Shown piece after piece: positions 1-6,322 of a DNA stretch of 10,285 nt. Position numbers and translations under genes: made by a program. Within the stretch, counting starts at the first letter, position 1. Each line of letters begins with the position of its first letter. The DNA is from Betaproteobacteria bacterium. GTDB taxonomy: Bacteria > Pseudomonadota > Gammaproteobacteria > Burkholderiales > SG8-39. Where the stretch lies: positions 1-10,285 of the forward strand of contig JAAOZY010000137.1 in the NCBI GenBank assembly GCA_012274205.1, written 5' to 3'. The notes beneath the pieces were generated by a model. That model searched no databases. It was not told the origin of the DNA and saw only the letters and a program-made list of their open reading frames with translations.

Positions 1-114
1 CAGGCCCAGCAGCGCCAGCTTGCTGGTAAGGAACTGCGCGGCGAACAGGCGCAGCATGCTTTCGCGCGTCGCCGGCACGGCCGGGGATTCGAGCGCGAGA
101 TCCGCCGTGCTCAT
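1..114 (-). CDS. DppC-like ABC transporter permease, N-terminal fragment (cut by window edge)
   Basis: Only the first 38 codons are present. The frame opens with ATG at 114-112 and reads MSTADLALESPAVPATRES, then a stretch (FAAQFLTSKLALLGL) that looks like the entry into a first membrane helix. The ATG overlaps the TGA of the upstream DppB-like permease in an ATGA, the usual arrangement for the second permease of a peptide-type ABC importer. Peptide-importer operons normally run binding protein, DppB, DppC, then one or two ATPases, so the identity is inferred mainly from position and the N-terminal shape. The ATPase genes would lie beyond the left edge. No catalytic or EAA-loop region is visible, so substrate and subfamily cannot be judged. 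Confidence 0.75.
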   Translation of the reverse strand, partial: MSTADLALESPAVPATRESMLRLFAAQFLTSKLALLGL

Positions 115-1088
115 GCGCCCGCCTTCGATTGCACGCGCGGATCCAGGATGGTGTAGATGATATCGACCACCAGGTTGAGCGCCGACAGGAATACGACGGT
201 GAGCATCAGGTAGGCGACCACCACCGGCCGGTCGAGGGTAATGATCGAGTCGATCAGCAGCTTGCCTATGCCGGGCCAGGAAAAAACGCTTTCCGTCACC
301 ACCGCAAACGCGAACACCTGGCCGAATTCCAGCCCCGCTATGGTGACGATGGGAATCATGATGTTCTTGAGCAGATGCACGCCCAGCACACGCGCCTCGG
401 ACAGGCCGCGGGCGCGCGCGAATTTGATGTAGTCGAGCGGCAGGCATTCGCGGGTTGCCGCGCGCGTCACGCGGATGATCAGGGCGCACTTGGCGAAGGC
501 GATGGTCGTGACCGGAAGAATCAGGCTGCGCCAGCCGTCCCAGCTGAACACGCTGAGCTGTATCGGGCCGAACGACTGCAGCGGTCCGCGCCCGCCGGCG
601 GGCAGCCAATGCAGAAAAACCGCAAACACCATGATGAGCATCAGGCCAACCCAGAAGTTGGGCAGGGAGAAGCCCAGCACCGAGCCCGTCATGACCGAGC
701 GCGCCCCGAAATTGTCTGGCTTGAGGCCGGCGTAAATGCCCAGCGGCACGCCGATCAGCACTGCAAGCGACATGGCTGCGGTGGCCAGTTCCAGCGTGGC
801 CGGCATGCGCTCGAGGATCAGGCGCATGGCGGGCTCGCCGGTGAGGAAGCTGTTGCCGAAGTCGAGGTGGACCAATGCCTTGTTCAGAAAAATGAGGTAT
901 TGGCGCCACAAGGGCAGGTCGAGGCCGAGCGACTGGCGTATGAGCGCGCGCTCGGCCTCGGTCGCCTCGGGGCTGGCGAGCATGGAAACGGGATCTCCGA
1001 CCAGGTACAGCGCAGCGAACACCAGCGCCGACATGGCCAGCACCACTCCAATGGTCTGGAGCAGCCGGCGAACTATACTGGACAACAC
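111..1088 (-). CDS. DppB-like inner-membrane permease of a peptide/nickel-type ABC importer
   Basis: The 325-residue product has the usual length and layout of the DppB/OppB family (BPD_transp_1). A first helix spans about residues 9-30 and is followed by the family's GDPV segment (31-34). The cytoplasmic EAA loop that docks the ATPase is seen at about 224-242 (ARARGLSEARVLGVHLLKN), and the C-terminal hallmark ESVFSWPGIGKLL is at 266-278. It would form half of the membrane channel moving a solute from the periplasmic binding protein into the cytoplasm. The start is non-ATG: GTG at 1088 or TTG at 1085, just after a GAAAGG stretch that spaces slightly better to the TTG. The gene lies 42 bases after the binding-protein stop and overlaps the next permease by ATGA, so it is clearly operonic. 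The substrate cannot be told from the permease. Confidence 0.93.
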   Translation of the reverse strand: MLSSIVRRLLQTIGVVLAMSALVFAALYLVGDPVSMLASPEATEAERALIRQSLGLDLPLWRQYLIFLNKALVHLDFGNSFLTGEPAMRLILERMPATLELATAAMSLAVLIGVPLGIYAGLKPDNFGARSVMTGSVLGFSLPNFWVGLMLIMVFAVFLHWLPAGGRGPLQSFGPIQLSVFSWDGWRSLILPVTTIAFAKCALIIRVTRAATRECLPLDYIKFARARGLSEARVLGVHLLKNIMIPIVTIAGLEFGQVFAFAVVTESVFSWPGIGKLLIDSIITLDRPVVVAYLMLTVVFLSALNLVVDIIYTILDPRVQSKAGA

Positions 1089-1130
1089 CCTTTCGACCGC
1101 CGCTTGATTGGCTACTGCTTCAGCCGCCTC

Positions 1131-2714
1131 TTACTTTGCCAGCGTGATGTCCTGCGCGAGCGTCATCTGATCCGAACGGCCGCCGTAGCGCACGTCCTGC
1201 TTCATGGCCCAGACAGACAGCTCGAATTGCAAGGGCAATATGGCGTAATCCGACATCGCCATTTCTCCGGCGCGCTGCAGCATCTCGGCGCGCTTGGCGT
1301 CGTCCTGCGTCTTGGACGCATCTACGATCAGGCGGTCGAGCTCGGGGTTGGAATAATGGCTCCAGTTGGTCGTGCCCATGCCCTGGCTGGGATCGTGGGT
1401 GGCGACCAGCGCCGTGAGCGGATGCGCCATTTCGCCGGTCGCGGCCGCCCAGCCCGCAAGATAGGTGCTGAAGGAATAGCTGTCGCGTTTCTTGAAGAAC
1501 ACCGGCGGCGCCATGGTTTCGACATCGGTCTTGATGCCGATGTTCGCCCACATCGATGCAACGGTCTGGGCAATGCGCTGGTCATTGATATAGCGGCCGG
1601 CGGGCGAGCCCAGCGACACCGTGAATCCCTTGGGATAGCCGGCGGCGGCGAGCAGCTCTTTTGCCTTGGCCAGATCGGCGGGTGCGACGGTCGAATATTT
1701 CCTGGATGTGCCGAACGCCGGGTAGGCGAGCAGGTTGGCGGCCGGTTGCGCGACGCCGTCCATGATGCGCGCGACGATGGCGCTGCGATCTATCGCCAGC
1801 GACAGGGCTTCGCGCACGCGCTTGTCGGTCAGCGGGTTCTTGCCGTCCGTGCCCGACATGCCGGGAGGCACTTCCTTCGACTGGTTCAGGGCCACGTAGA
1901 TTACGCGCACTGACGGAGTCTTCTGGATGTGCAGTTTCGGATTTTTCTCGAGCCTGGCCAGATCGTCGGTCGGGGGATTTTCGATCACATCGACGTCGCC
2001 TGCGAGCAGGGCCGCCACGCGCGCCGCCGGATTGGTGATCGGACGGTAGATGATCTTGTCCCATGCCGGTTTCGGCCCCCAGTAATTCGGATTGCGTTCG
2101 AGCACGATTTCGGCGCCGCGCCTCCACGATGCGAACTTGAACGGGCCGGTGCCGACGAGGCCATCGCCGCGGTTCAATTCGACCGTGGTCTTGCCTTCGG
2201 GCGCCGGCCCGGAGGCGGCTTTCTTGGACATGATGGGCACGATCGACAGATTCGCCAGCAGCACCGGCGACGGTCCTTTGGTGGTGATCTTCAGCGTCAG
2301 CGGATCGACCGCCTCGACTTTCTCGATCGTCTTCAGATACAGGGTAAAGGAGGAGGGGCTGTTTGGAACCTTGGGCACGCGGGCGTAGGTGAAGACGACG
2401 TCGTCAGCGGTGAAGGGCGAACCGTCGGAGAACTTCACGTTGGGGCGCAGTTTGAACAGCCATACATTGCCGTTGACCTTCCACGATTCGGCCAGGCACG
2501 GGACCGGCATGGCGTTGGCATCGGTGCGCACCAGCGGATCGAACAAGGTTTCCGAAAACTGGATATTGGGTGTGAGCGAATGAAATTGCGGATCCATCGA
2601 GCTGGGCTCGGTGGCGAGCGCGATCGTCAGATCACGCGCCTGCGCCATGCCGCCTGCGCACAGGGCACCGATAGCCAGCGTAGACAAGAGGATCGTTCTG
2701 CGAATGGACTTCAT
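1131..2714 (-). CDS. Periplasmic substrate-binding protein of a peptide-type ABC importer (SBP_bac_5 family)
   Basis: A 527-residue protein of the DppA/OppA family. The N terminus is a Sec signal peptide: basic MKSIRR, a hydrophobic core to about residue 22, and an AQA cleavage site near 26; there is no lipobox. The mature protein begins RDLTIALATEPSSMDPQF. Family landmarks follow: LAESWKVNGNVWLFKLRPNVKFSDGSPFTADDVVFT in the first lobe, LVGTGPFKFASW, NPNYWGPKPAWDKI, and DKRVREALSLAIDR in the second lobe. I chose ATG 2714 because AAGGG sits eight bases upstream; ATG 2720, two codons earlier, has that site only two bases away. The frame stays open upstream to 2879 without signal-peptide character. 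The protein captures an oligopeptide, opine, glutathione-like or other compound in the periplasm; the class is secure, the ligand is not. Confidence 0.93.
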   Translation of the reverse strand: MKSIRRTILLSTLAIGALCAGGMAQARDLTIALATEPSSMDPQFHSLTPNIQFSETLFDPLVRTDANAMPVPCLAESWKVNGNVWLFKLRPNVKFSDGSPFTADDVVFTYARVPKVPNSPSSFTLYLKTIEKVEAVDPLTLKITTKGPSPVLLANLSIVPIMSKKAASGPAPEGKTTVELNRGDGLVGTGPFKFASWRRGAEIVLERNPNYWGPKPAWDKIIYRPITNPAARVAALLAGDVDVIENPPTDDLARLEKNPKLHIQKTPSVRVIYVALNQSKEVPPGMSGTDGKNPLTDKRVREALSLAIDRSAIVARIMDGVAQPAANLLAYPAFGTSRKYSTVAPADLAKAKELLAAAGYPKGFTVSLGSPAGRYINDQRIAQTVASMWANIGIKTDVETMAPPVFFKKRDSYSFSTYLAGWAAATGEMAHPLTALVATHDPSQGMGTTNWSHYSNPELDRLIVDASKTQDDAKRAEMLQRAGEMAMSDYAILPLQFELSVWAMKQDVRYGGRSDQMTLAQDITLAK

Positions 2715-2784
2715 GGTCATTGCCCTTATAGAGAAACAGTAATTGTTCACGTGGCTATTGCCGCGGTGCCACCTGCTGCGCGCT

Positions 2785-2790
2785 ATTCTA
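2785..2790 (-). promoter_or_regulatory. Possible -10 element for the ABC importer operon
   Basis: The 169-base gap between the MFS stop and the binding-protein start (2715-2883) holds TAGAAT on the minus strand, five of six matches to the sigma-70 -10 consensus, about 70 bases upstream of the ATG. No good TTGACA-like -35 lies 16-18 bases further up, so the call is weak. No convincing intrinsic terminator for the MFS gene is visible in this gap, so read-through from the MFS operon is also possible. Confidence 0.25.
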
Positions 2791-2883
2791 CTCCGGCGCC
2801 ATGCGCGAGGCGCGAGCCTGAGTCCGGCAGGTCTTGTCTTCATATACACGGCCCGTCGGGCGGTTCGCCGCAGTCGCATCCGG

Positions 2884-4482
2884 CTAGTCAGTACCGATCA
2901 GGCGCGAAATCCGGATTGCGACGCCCGGCCGCTGGAATTGCGCGACGCTCTCCTGAATCTGCCGGTCGGTGATGGTCATGCGGGTGCGCAGGCGCACGTA
3001 CTCCGCCCACGAGGTGACGATGAAGCGTTCGACGAAACGGCCGTCCTCGCCCAGATCGCGGAACACGCGCCAGCTGCTCGCGCCGTTGCGGCGCCGCGTC
3101 GGTTCAATCGTCTGTATGGCGTTCAGGAACGCTACGCGGTTCTGCGGATCGATCTGGTATTCGACCTGGATCAGCACCGGCCCGTCGTCGGGCAGGGGCT
3201 CGACCGCGAGCGCGAGCTCCGGCAGCTGCACGCCCGGCGTCACATCCGCCTCGTCGCCCATGCTGACGCGCACGCGGTAGCCGAGCGCAAGCAGCACGAG
3301 CATGGCGCCCGCCGATACGGTGAGCGCCACGCGCGTGCCTTCGGTGCTGGCGAGCCAGCCCCAGAGCACGCTGCCGATCGCGAGGCTGGTCTGCATCGCC
3401 ACCAGGCTCATGGCCACGGCACGCGCACGCACCCAGGCCGGCGCGGTGCTCTGCGTGCCCGCCGACAGGCTGGCGAGGACCGCCACCCAGGCCGCGCCCG
3501 CCGCGCACGCGCCCAGCAGCGCGAGGGCGGTGGTATGCGTCGAGGCGATCAGCAGCGTGGCCATCGCCCACAGGACCACGCCCGCGCTGACCACGGTGTT
3601 CAGCGGCAGGCGGTGCAGCTGGCGCGGAATGGACAGCGCACCGATGATCGCGCCGGTGCCGAAGCTCGCCGACAAGAGGCCGAAGCCGCCCGCTCCGAGT
3701 CCGAGCTGATCGCGCGCGATCACCGGCAGCAGCGCCCACAGCGCGCTGGCGCAGACGCAAAAGCTCAGGTTGCGCACGATCAGCGCCAGCATCGGCGGCG
3801 AGTGCCGGGCATAGCGCAGCCCGCTCTGGACGCCTGTGAGCAGCGTTTCCGGCACGCCGGGTATGGCGTGCCGCGGGCTGCGCCAGCCGCGCACTGCGAC
3901 GATCATCACCAGGAAGAAGGACGCGCTGGTGAGCAGGGCGCTGCCCGAGCCTACCCAGGCCGCCAGCGCGCCGGCGAGCGCAGGTCCGACGGCGCGGGCG
4001 AGATTAAACGCGACGGCGCCCAGCCCAAGCGCGCGCGGCAATTCGGCGCGTCCCACCAGATCGTTGATGCTCGCCTGCTGCGCCGGCAGGTAGAGGGTGA
4101 ATCCGGACCCGATCAGAAAGGTGCCGGCGAGCAAGGCCACGGGCCCCAGCATGCCGAACAGCGCCGCGACGCCGAGCGTCGCCGTGGCCGTCAGCAGGAG
4201 CAGCTGCGTCGCCAGAATAATCCGGCGCCGGTCGAAGATGTCAGCCAGTGAGCCGGCGAGCAGTCCGAACAGCAGGGACGGCGCGGTGCTCGCAGTCTGC
4301 ACCAGCGCCACCATGAGCGCCGAGCTCGTCAGCGTCGCCATCAGCCATGCGGCGACCGTCGCCTGCATGGTGTAGCCCAGCGCCACGGCTACCGAGCCGA
4401 TGTAGAAGCGCCGGAACGAGACCAGTCGCAGCGGCGAAGTCTCGAACAGTTGTGCCAACAGCCGGGCGGCGCGCGTGCTCAA
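2884..4482 (-). CDS. MFS exporter of the DUF894/MFS_3 (EntS-like) family with C-terminal monooxygenase-like domain
   Basis: The product is about 532 residues. The N-terminal 410 or so form a twelve-helix major facilitator. It opens with the family signature around residues 16-70 (SPLRLVSFRRFYIGS, then VAAWLMATLTSS and MVALVQTAS) and has the MFS loop motif GSLADIFDRRR at about 87-97. The last 105 residues are soluble (VLIQVEYQIDPQNRVAFLNA, then WRVFRDLGEDGRFVERFIV). They resemble the antibiotic-biosynthesis-monooxygenase-like tail known in this family. It probably exports a small molecule; the substrate is unknown. The start is uncertain. The frame has no ATG before the first helix and is open far upstream. 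TTG 4482 is the first credible start but lacks a clear ribosome site; TTG 4458 is an alternative. It follows the reductase gene by 26 bases, so coupling is likely. Confidence 0.85.
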   Translation of the reverse strand: MSTRAARLLAQLFETSPLRLVSFRRFYIGSVAVALGYTMQATVAAWLMATLTSSALMVALVQTASTAPSLLFGLLAGSLADIFDRRRIILATQLLLLTATATLGVAALFGMLGPVALLAGTFLIGSGFTLYLPAQQASINDLVGRAELPRALGLGAVAFNLARAVGPALAGALAAWVGSGSALLTSASFFLVMIVAVRGWRSPRHAIPGVPETLLTGVQSGLRYARHSPPMLALIVRNLSFCVCASALWALLPVIARDQLGLGAGGFGLLSASFGTGAIIGALSIPRQLHRLPLNTVVSAGVVLWAMATLLIASTHTTALALLGACAAGAAWVAVLASLSAGTQSTAPAWVRARAVAMSLVAMQTSLAIGSVLWGWLASTEGTRVALTVSAGAMLVLLALGYRVRVSMGDEADVTPGVQLPELALAVEPLPDDGPVLIQVEYQIDPQNRVAFLNAIQTIEPTRRRNGASSWRVFRDLGEDGRFVERFIVTSWAEYVRLRTRMTITDRQIQESVAQFQRPGVAIRISRLIGTD

Positions 4483-4508
4483 GGGACGGACGGATCGGTT
4501 GCGGCGTT

Positions 4509-5534
4509 CTAGTCCTTCGCCACCTGCAGCACCAGCTTGCCAAAGTTGCCGCCGCTGAACAGCTGGTTGAGCGCCTCGGGAAAGGCTTCGATGCCCTCGA
4601 CGATGTCTTCCTTCGATACGAATCTGCCCGCGCGCATCCACTGCGAAATTTCGCCGATGGCTTCGCTGTAGCGCGCGGCCCAGTCGAAAACGACCATGCC
4701 CTCCATGCGCGCCCGGTTCACCAGCAGGGAAAGATAGTTGTCCGGGCCCTTGACCGGCGTGGTGTTGTTGTACTGCGAGATCGCGCCGCAGATGACGATG
4801 CGCGCCTTGCGGTTGATGCGCGTCAGCACGGTGTCGAGTATGTCGCCGCCGACGTTGTCGAAATATATGTCCACGCCCTTGGGGCAATGTTCCTTCAGGC
4901 CGTCCTTCACGCTGCCCGTCTTGTAGTCGATGCAGGCGTCGTAGTGCAGCTCCTTCACCACGAAGTCGCACTTGTCCCTGCCGCCGGCAATGCCGACCGC
5001 GCGGCAGCCTTTGATTTTCGCCACCTGACCGGCGGTCTGGCCGACGGCGCCGGCCGCGCCGGACACCACCACGGTCTCGCCCGGCTTGGGCTGGCCGACT
5101 TCCAGCAGGCCGAAGTAGCCGGTCATGCCGGGCATGCCCAGCGCGTTCAGCCATTGCGCGGGCGTGCCCAGGCGCAGGTCGATTTTGGAGAGGGCGATCT
5201 GCGCGGCGTTGGCCGGGTCGACCAGGCAGTATTCCTGCACGCCGAAGCCCCCGGCCACATGATCGCCGACGGCGAATTGGGGGTTCTTCGACGCGATCAC
5301 CCTGCCGACGCCGCCGGCGCGCATCACTTCACCGATGCCGACCGGCGCGATGTAGCTCTTGCCCTCGTTCATCCAGCCGCGCATCGCCGGATCGAGTGAA
5401 ATCTGCAGCACCTTGACCAGCACCTGGCCTTGCGCCGCTTCACCCACGGTTTCGCTGCTGAAGTTCCAGTCGCTCGGTTTGGACATGCCCACGGGGCGGG
5501 CGGCAAGACGGTACTGGCGGTTCGTCAGGGACAT
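4509..5534 (-). CDS. NADP-dependent zinc-free medium-chain reductase (CurA/YncB/prostaglandin-reductase type)
   Basis: A 341-residue cytoplasmic enzyme of the leukotriene B4 12-hydroxydehydrogenase/CurA branch of the MDR superfamily, which uses NADPH to reduce the double bond of alpha,beta-unsaturated ketones and aldehydes. The N terminus has the family pattern NRQYRLAARPVG and SLDPAMRGWM (47-55). The nucleotide-binding AxxGxxG turn is GAAGAVG at 159-165 after GETVVVS. DYKTGS, the YFDNVGGDILD segment and a C-terminal PEALNQLFSGGNFGKLVLQV also fit. The zinc-binding cysteines of alcohol dehydrogenases are absent, as expected. ATG 5534 has AAAGG seven bases upstream. A strong terminator lies about 95 bases upstream, so the gene needs its own promoter, which I could not identify with confidence. 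The exporter gene follows 26 bases downstream. The physiological substrate is unknown. Confidence 0.92.
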   Translation of the reverse strand: MSLTNRQYRLAARPVGMSKPSDWNFSSETVGEAAQGQVLVKVLQISLDPAMRGWMNEGKSYIAPVGIGEVMRAGGVGRVIASKNPQFAVGDHVAGGFGVQEYCLVDPANAAQIALSKIDLRLGTPAQWLNALGMPGMTGYFGLLEVGQPKPGETVVVSGAAGAVGQTAGQVAKIKGCRAVGIAGGRDKCDFVVKELHYDACIDYKTGSVKDGLKEHCPKGVDIYFDNVGGDILDTVLTRINRKARIVICGAISQYNNTTPVKGPDNYLSLLVNRARMEGMVVFDWAARYSEAIGEISQWMRAGRFVSKEDIVEGIEAFPEALNQLFSGGNFGKLVLQVAKD

Positions 5535-6130
5535 GGCGGGGCCTTTCGCGGCAGGGGAGGGTGCGCCCGCATAGGGTACATCAGCGCTGTGCGTTTCGCA
5601 GCGCGCTCTTGCGGGTGTCCGCGCGGCCAAATAAAAAACGCGAAGGGACGGGCGTCCCTTCGCGTCGGCCGTAGCCGCCAGTTCGCGGTGGCGCCGCCGT
5701 AGCGTTCGCTGTAGAACTTCTGCATCTTCTCCAGCTGCTCCTTGCTCATGCCCTTGGTGAACCATTCGTGGCGCACGTCGGACTCGAGATATTTTTTCAC
5801 GATCTCGCCATACAGCTCGGGGCCGGCAACCTGCTTCACCTCCGACAGGAACTCGGTGTAGAAATTCTTTGCCACGTCGTAGATTCCATGCCACCAGGCA
5901 TAGCCGGGTCCGCACATGGCCGCGCCGTGGCTGCCGAAAAACAAGACGGGCCGCTCACAGGCGGCCCTTCGGGATTGATTCTGCATGATCTGGTTCTTGA
6001 ACAGCTCGCTGAAGAACTTCGATGCCGCGGCATCTGCTTGCGCGCTTGTTTCCGGGCTGTACGCAGACTGCAGTTTGAACTGATGCGCCCACGCGGACGC
6101 CCGCGGATTGCTGTAGGCGTGTTCGGCCAC
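5525..6130 (-). CDS. Unrecognised ORF, probably broken, containing two internal terminator hairpins
   Basis: I do not recognise this protein. From about 6130 to 5690 the frame looks truly coding: G/C-rich third positions, mixed amphipathic composition and few arginines. Examples are FKLQSAYSPETSAQADAAASK and, at about residues 74-141, GPGYAWWHGIYDVAKNFYTE, PELYGEIVKKYLESDVRHEW and MSKEQLEKMQKFYSERYGG. After about residue 150 it turns arginine/proline-rich and looks non-coding; it closes with a TGA at 5527-5525, ten bases inside the reductase gene. GTG 6130 has no ribosome site, and the frame is open upstream to a TGA near 6240 without an ATG. Two intrinsic terminators lie within it in the same direction. 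It could be a truncated remnant, a gene that lost its stop, or a short gene giving non-stop mRNA. There is no CxxCH, no signal peptide and no membrane segment. The divergent neighbour is the DASS permease. Confidence 0.4.
   Translation of the reverse strand: MAEHAYSNPRASAWAHQFKLQSAYSPETSAQADAAASKFFSELFKNQIMQNQSRRAACERPVLFFGSHGAAMCGPGYAWWHGIYDVAKNFYTEFLSEVKQVAGPELYGEIVKKYLESDVRHEWFTKGMSKEQLEKMQKFYSERYGGATANWRLRPTRRDARPFAFFIWPRGHPQERAAKRTALMYPMRAHPPLPRKAPPCP
5629..5665 (-). terminator. Strong intrinsic terminator
   Basis: Read on the minus strand, a near-perfect 13-bp stem (arms 5653-5665 and 5638-5650, core CGCGAAGGGACG pairing with CGTCCCTTCGCG) is followed directly by TTTTTTATTT. The stem is G/C-rich with a tight loop. 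In the plus direction there is no U tract after the stem, so it acts on minus-strand transcripts. It lies between the coding-like part of the unrecognised ORF and the reductase gene. Confidence 0.85.
5937..5967 (-). terminator. Intrinsic terminator inside the unrecognised ORF
   Basis: On the minus strand GGGCCGC and GCGGCCC (5967-5961 and 5954-5948) form a 7-bp all-G/C stem around the loop CTGTGA, followed by GTCTTG and then five T's ending at 5937. The shape is that of a rho-independent terminator, though the U tract is interrupted at its start. It sits in the middle of the open frame, after the codons for FKNQIMQNQS. Confidence 0.65.
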
Positions 6131-6224
6131 AGGATAGCGGGGTATCGGCAGGGTCGGTTGGCCCTGCGCCGCCGCGGTCCGTGCCGCCGTCGCACGCTGC
6201 CGGTATTCCCGTACTTCACCTGCG

Positions 6225-6240
6225 ATTGATAGTTGTCAAT
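6225..6240. repeat. Operator-like inverted repeat in the divergent region
   Basis: ATTGATAGTTGTCAAT has 5-bp arms ATTGA/TCAAT around a 6-base centre and overlaps the TTGACA on the minus strand. It lies between the DASS permease and the divergent ORF, about 83 bases before the permease start. Its AT-rich character stands out from the surrounding sequence. A repressor or activator site is inferred from position and symmetry only; no regulator gene is adjacent. Confidence 0.3.
6234..6239 (-). promoter_or_regulatory. Possible -35 box for the minus-strand ORF
   Basis: The minus strand carries a perfect TTGACA at 6239-6234 in the divergent intergenic region. Seventeen bases further lies AAGTAC, a poor -10. 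It faces the unrecognised ORF starting near 6130. The -35 is clear; the promoter as a whole is only suggestive. Confidence 0.3.
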
Positions 6241-6322
6241 TCCCGGCCCCGGCCGACGGGTAGGATTACTTCCATCGCACCCGGCCCGCTCCGAGCCCGG
6301 TGAGCTCTTTTGGAGAGCAATC

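Noticed and set aside
129..1913. Long plus-strand open frame opposite the permease and binding-protein genes
   Set aside because: It is His/Arg/Gln-rich, antisense to two well-recognised genes, and crosses their boundary; this is the usual shadow frame of GC-rich DNA.
2851..2861. GCCC/GGGC hairpin after the MFS gene as a terminator
   Set aside because: Only a 4-bp stem and no T tract on the minus strand.
2743..4251. 502-codon plus-strand frame opposite the MFS gene
   Set aside because: Extreme Arg/Ala/His/Gln composition and no recognisable motif; antisense to clear membrane-protein coding.
4483..5154. N-terminal extension of the MFS frame up to 5154
   Set aside because: It runs in another frame of the reductase gene and is Arg/Gly-rich; the MFS family begins just before SPLRLVSFRRF.
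5535..5915. In-frame upstream extension of the reductase gene to 5915
   Set aside because: It passes through a strong terminator, is arginine-rich, and the family start with a good ribosome site is at 5534.
5690..6130. Unrecognised ORF as part of a multiheme cytochrome (suggested by its GPGYAWWHG segment)
   Set aside because: There is no CxxCH motif and no signal peptide, and I could not match it to any cytochrome family I can recall; the idea rests on impression only.
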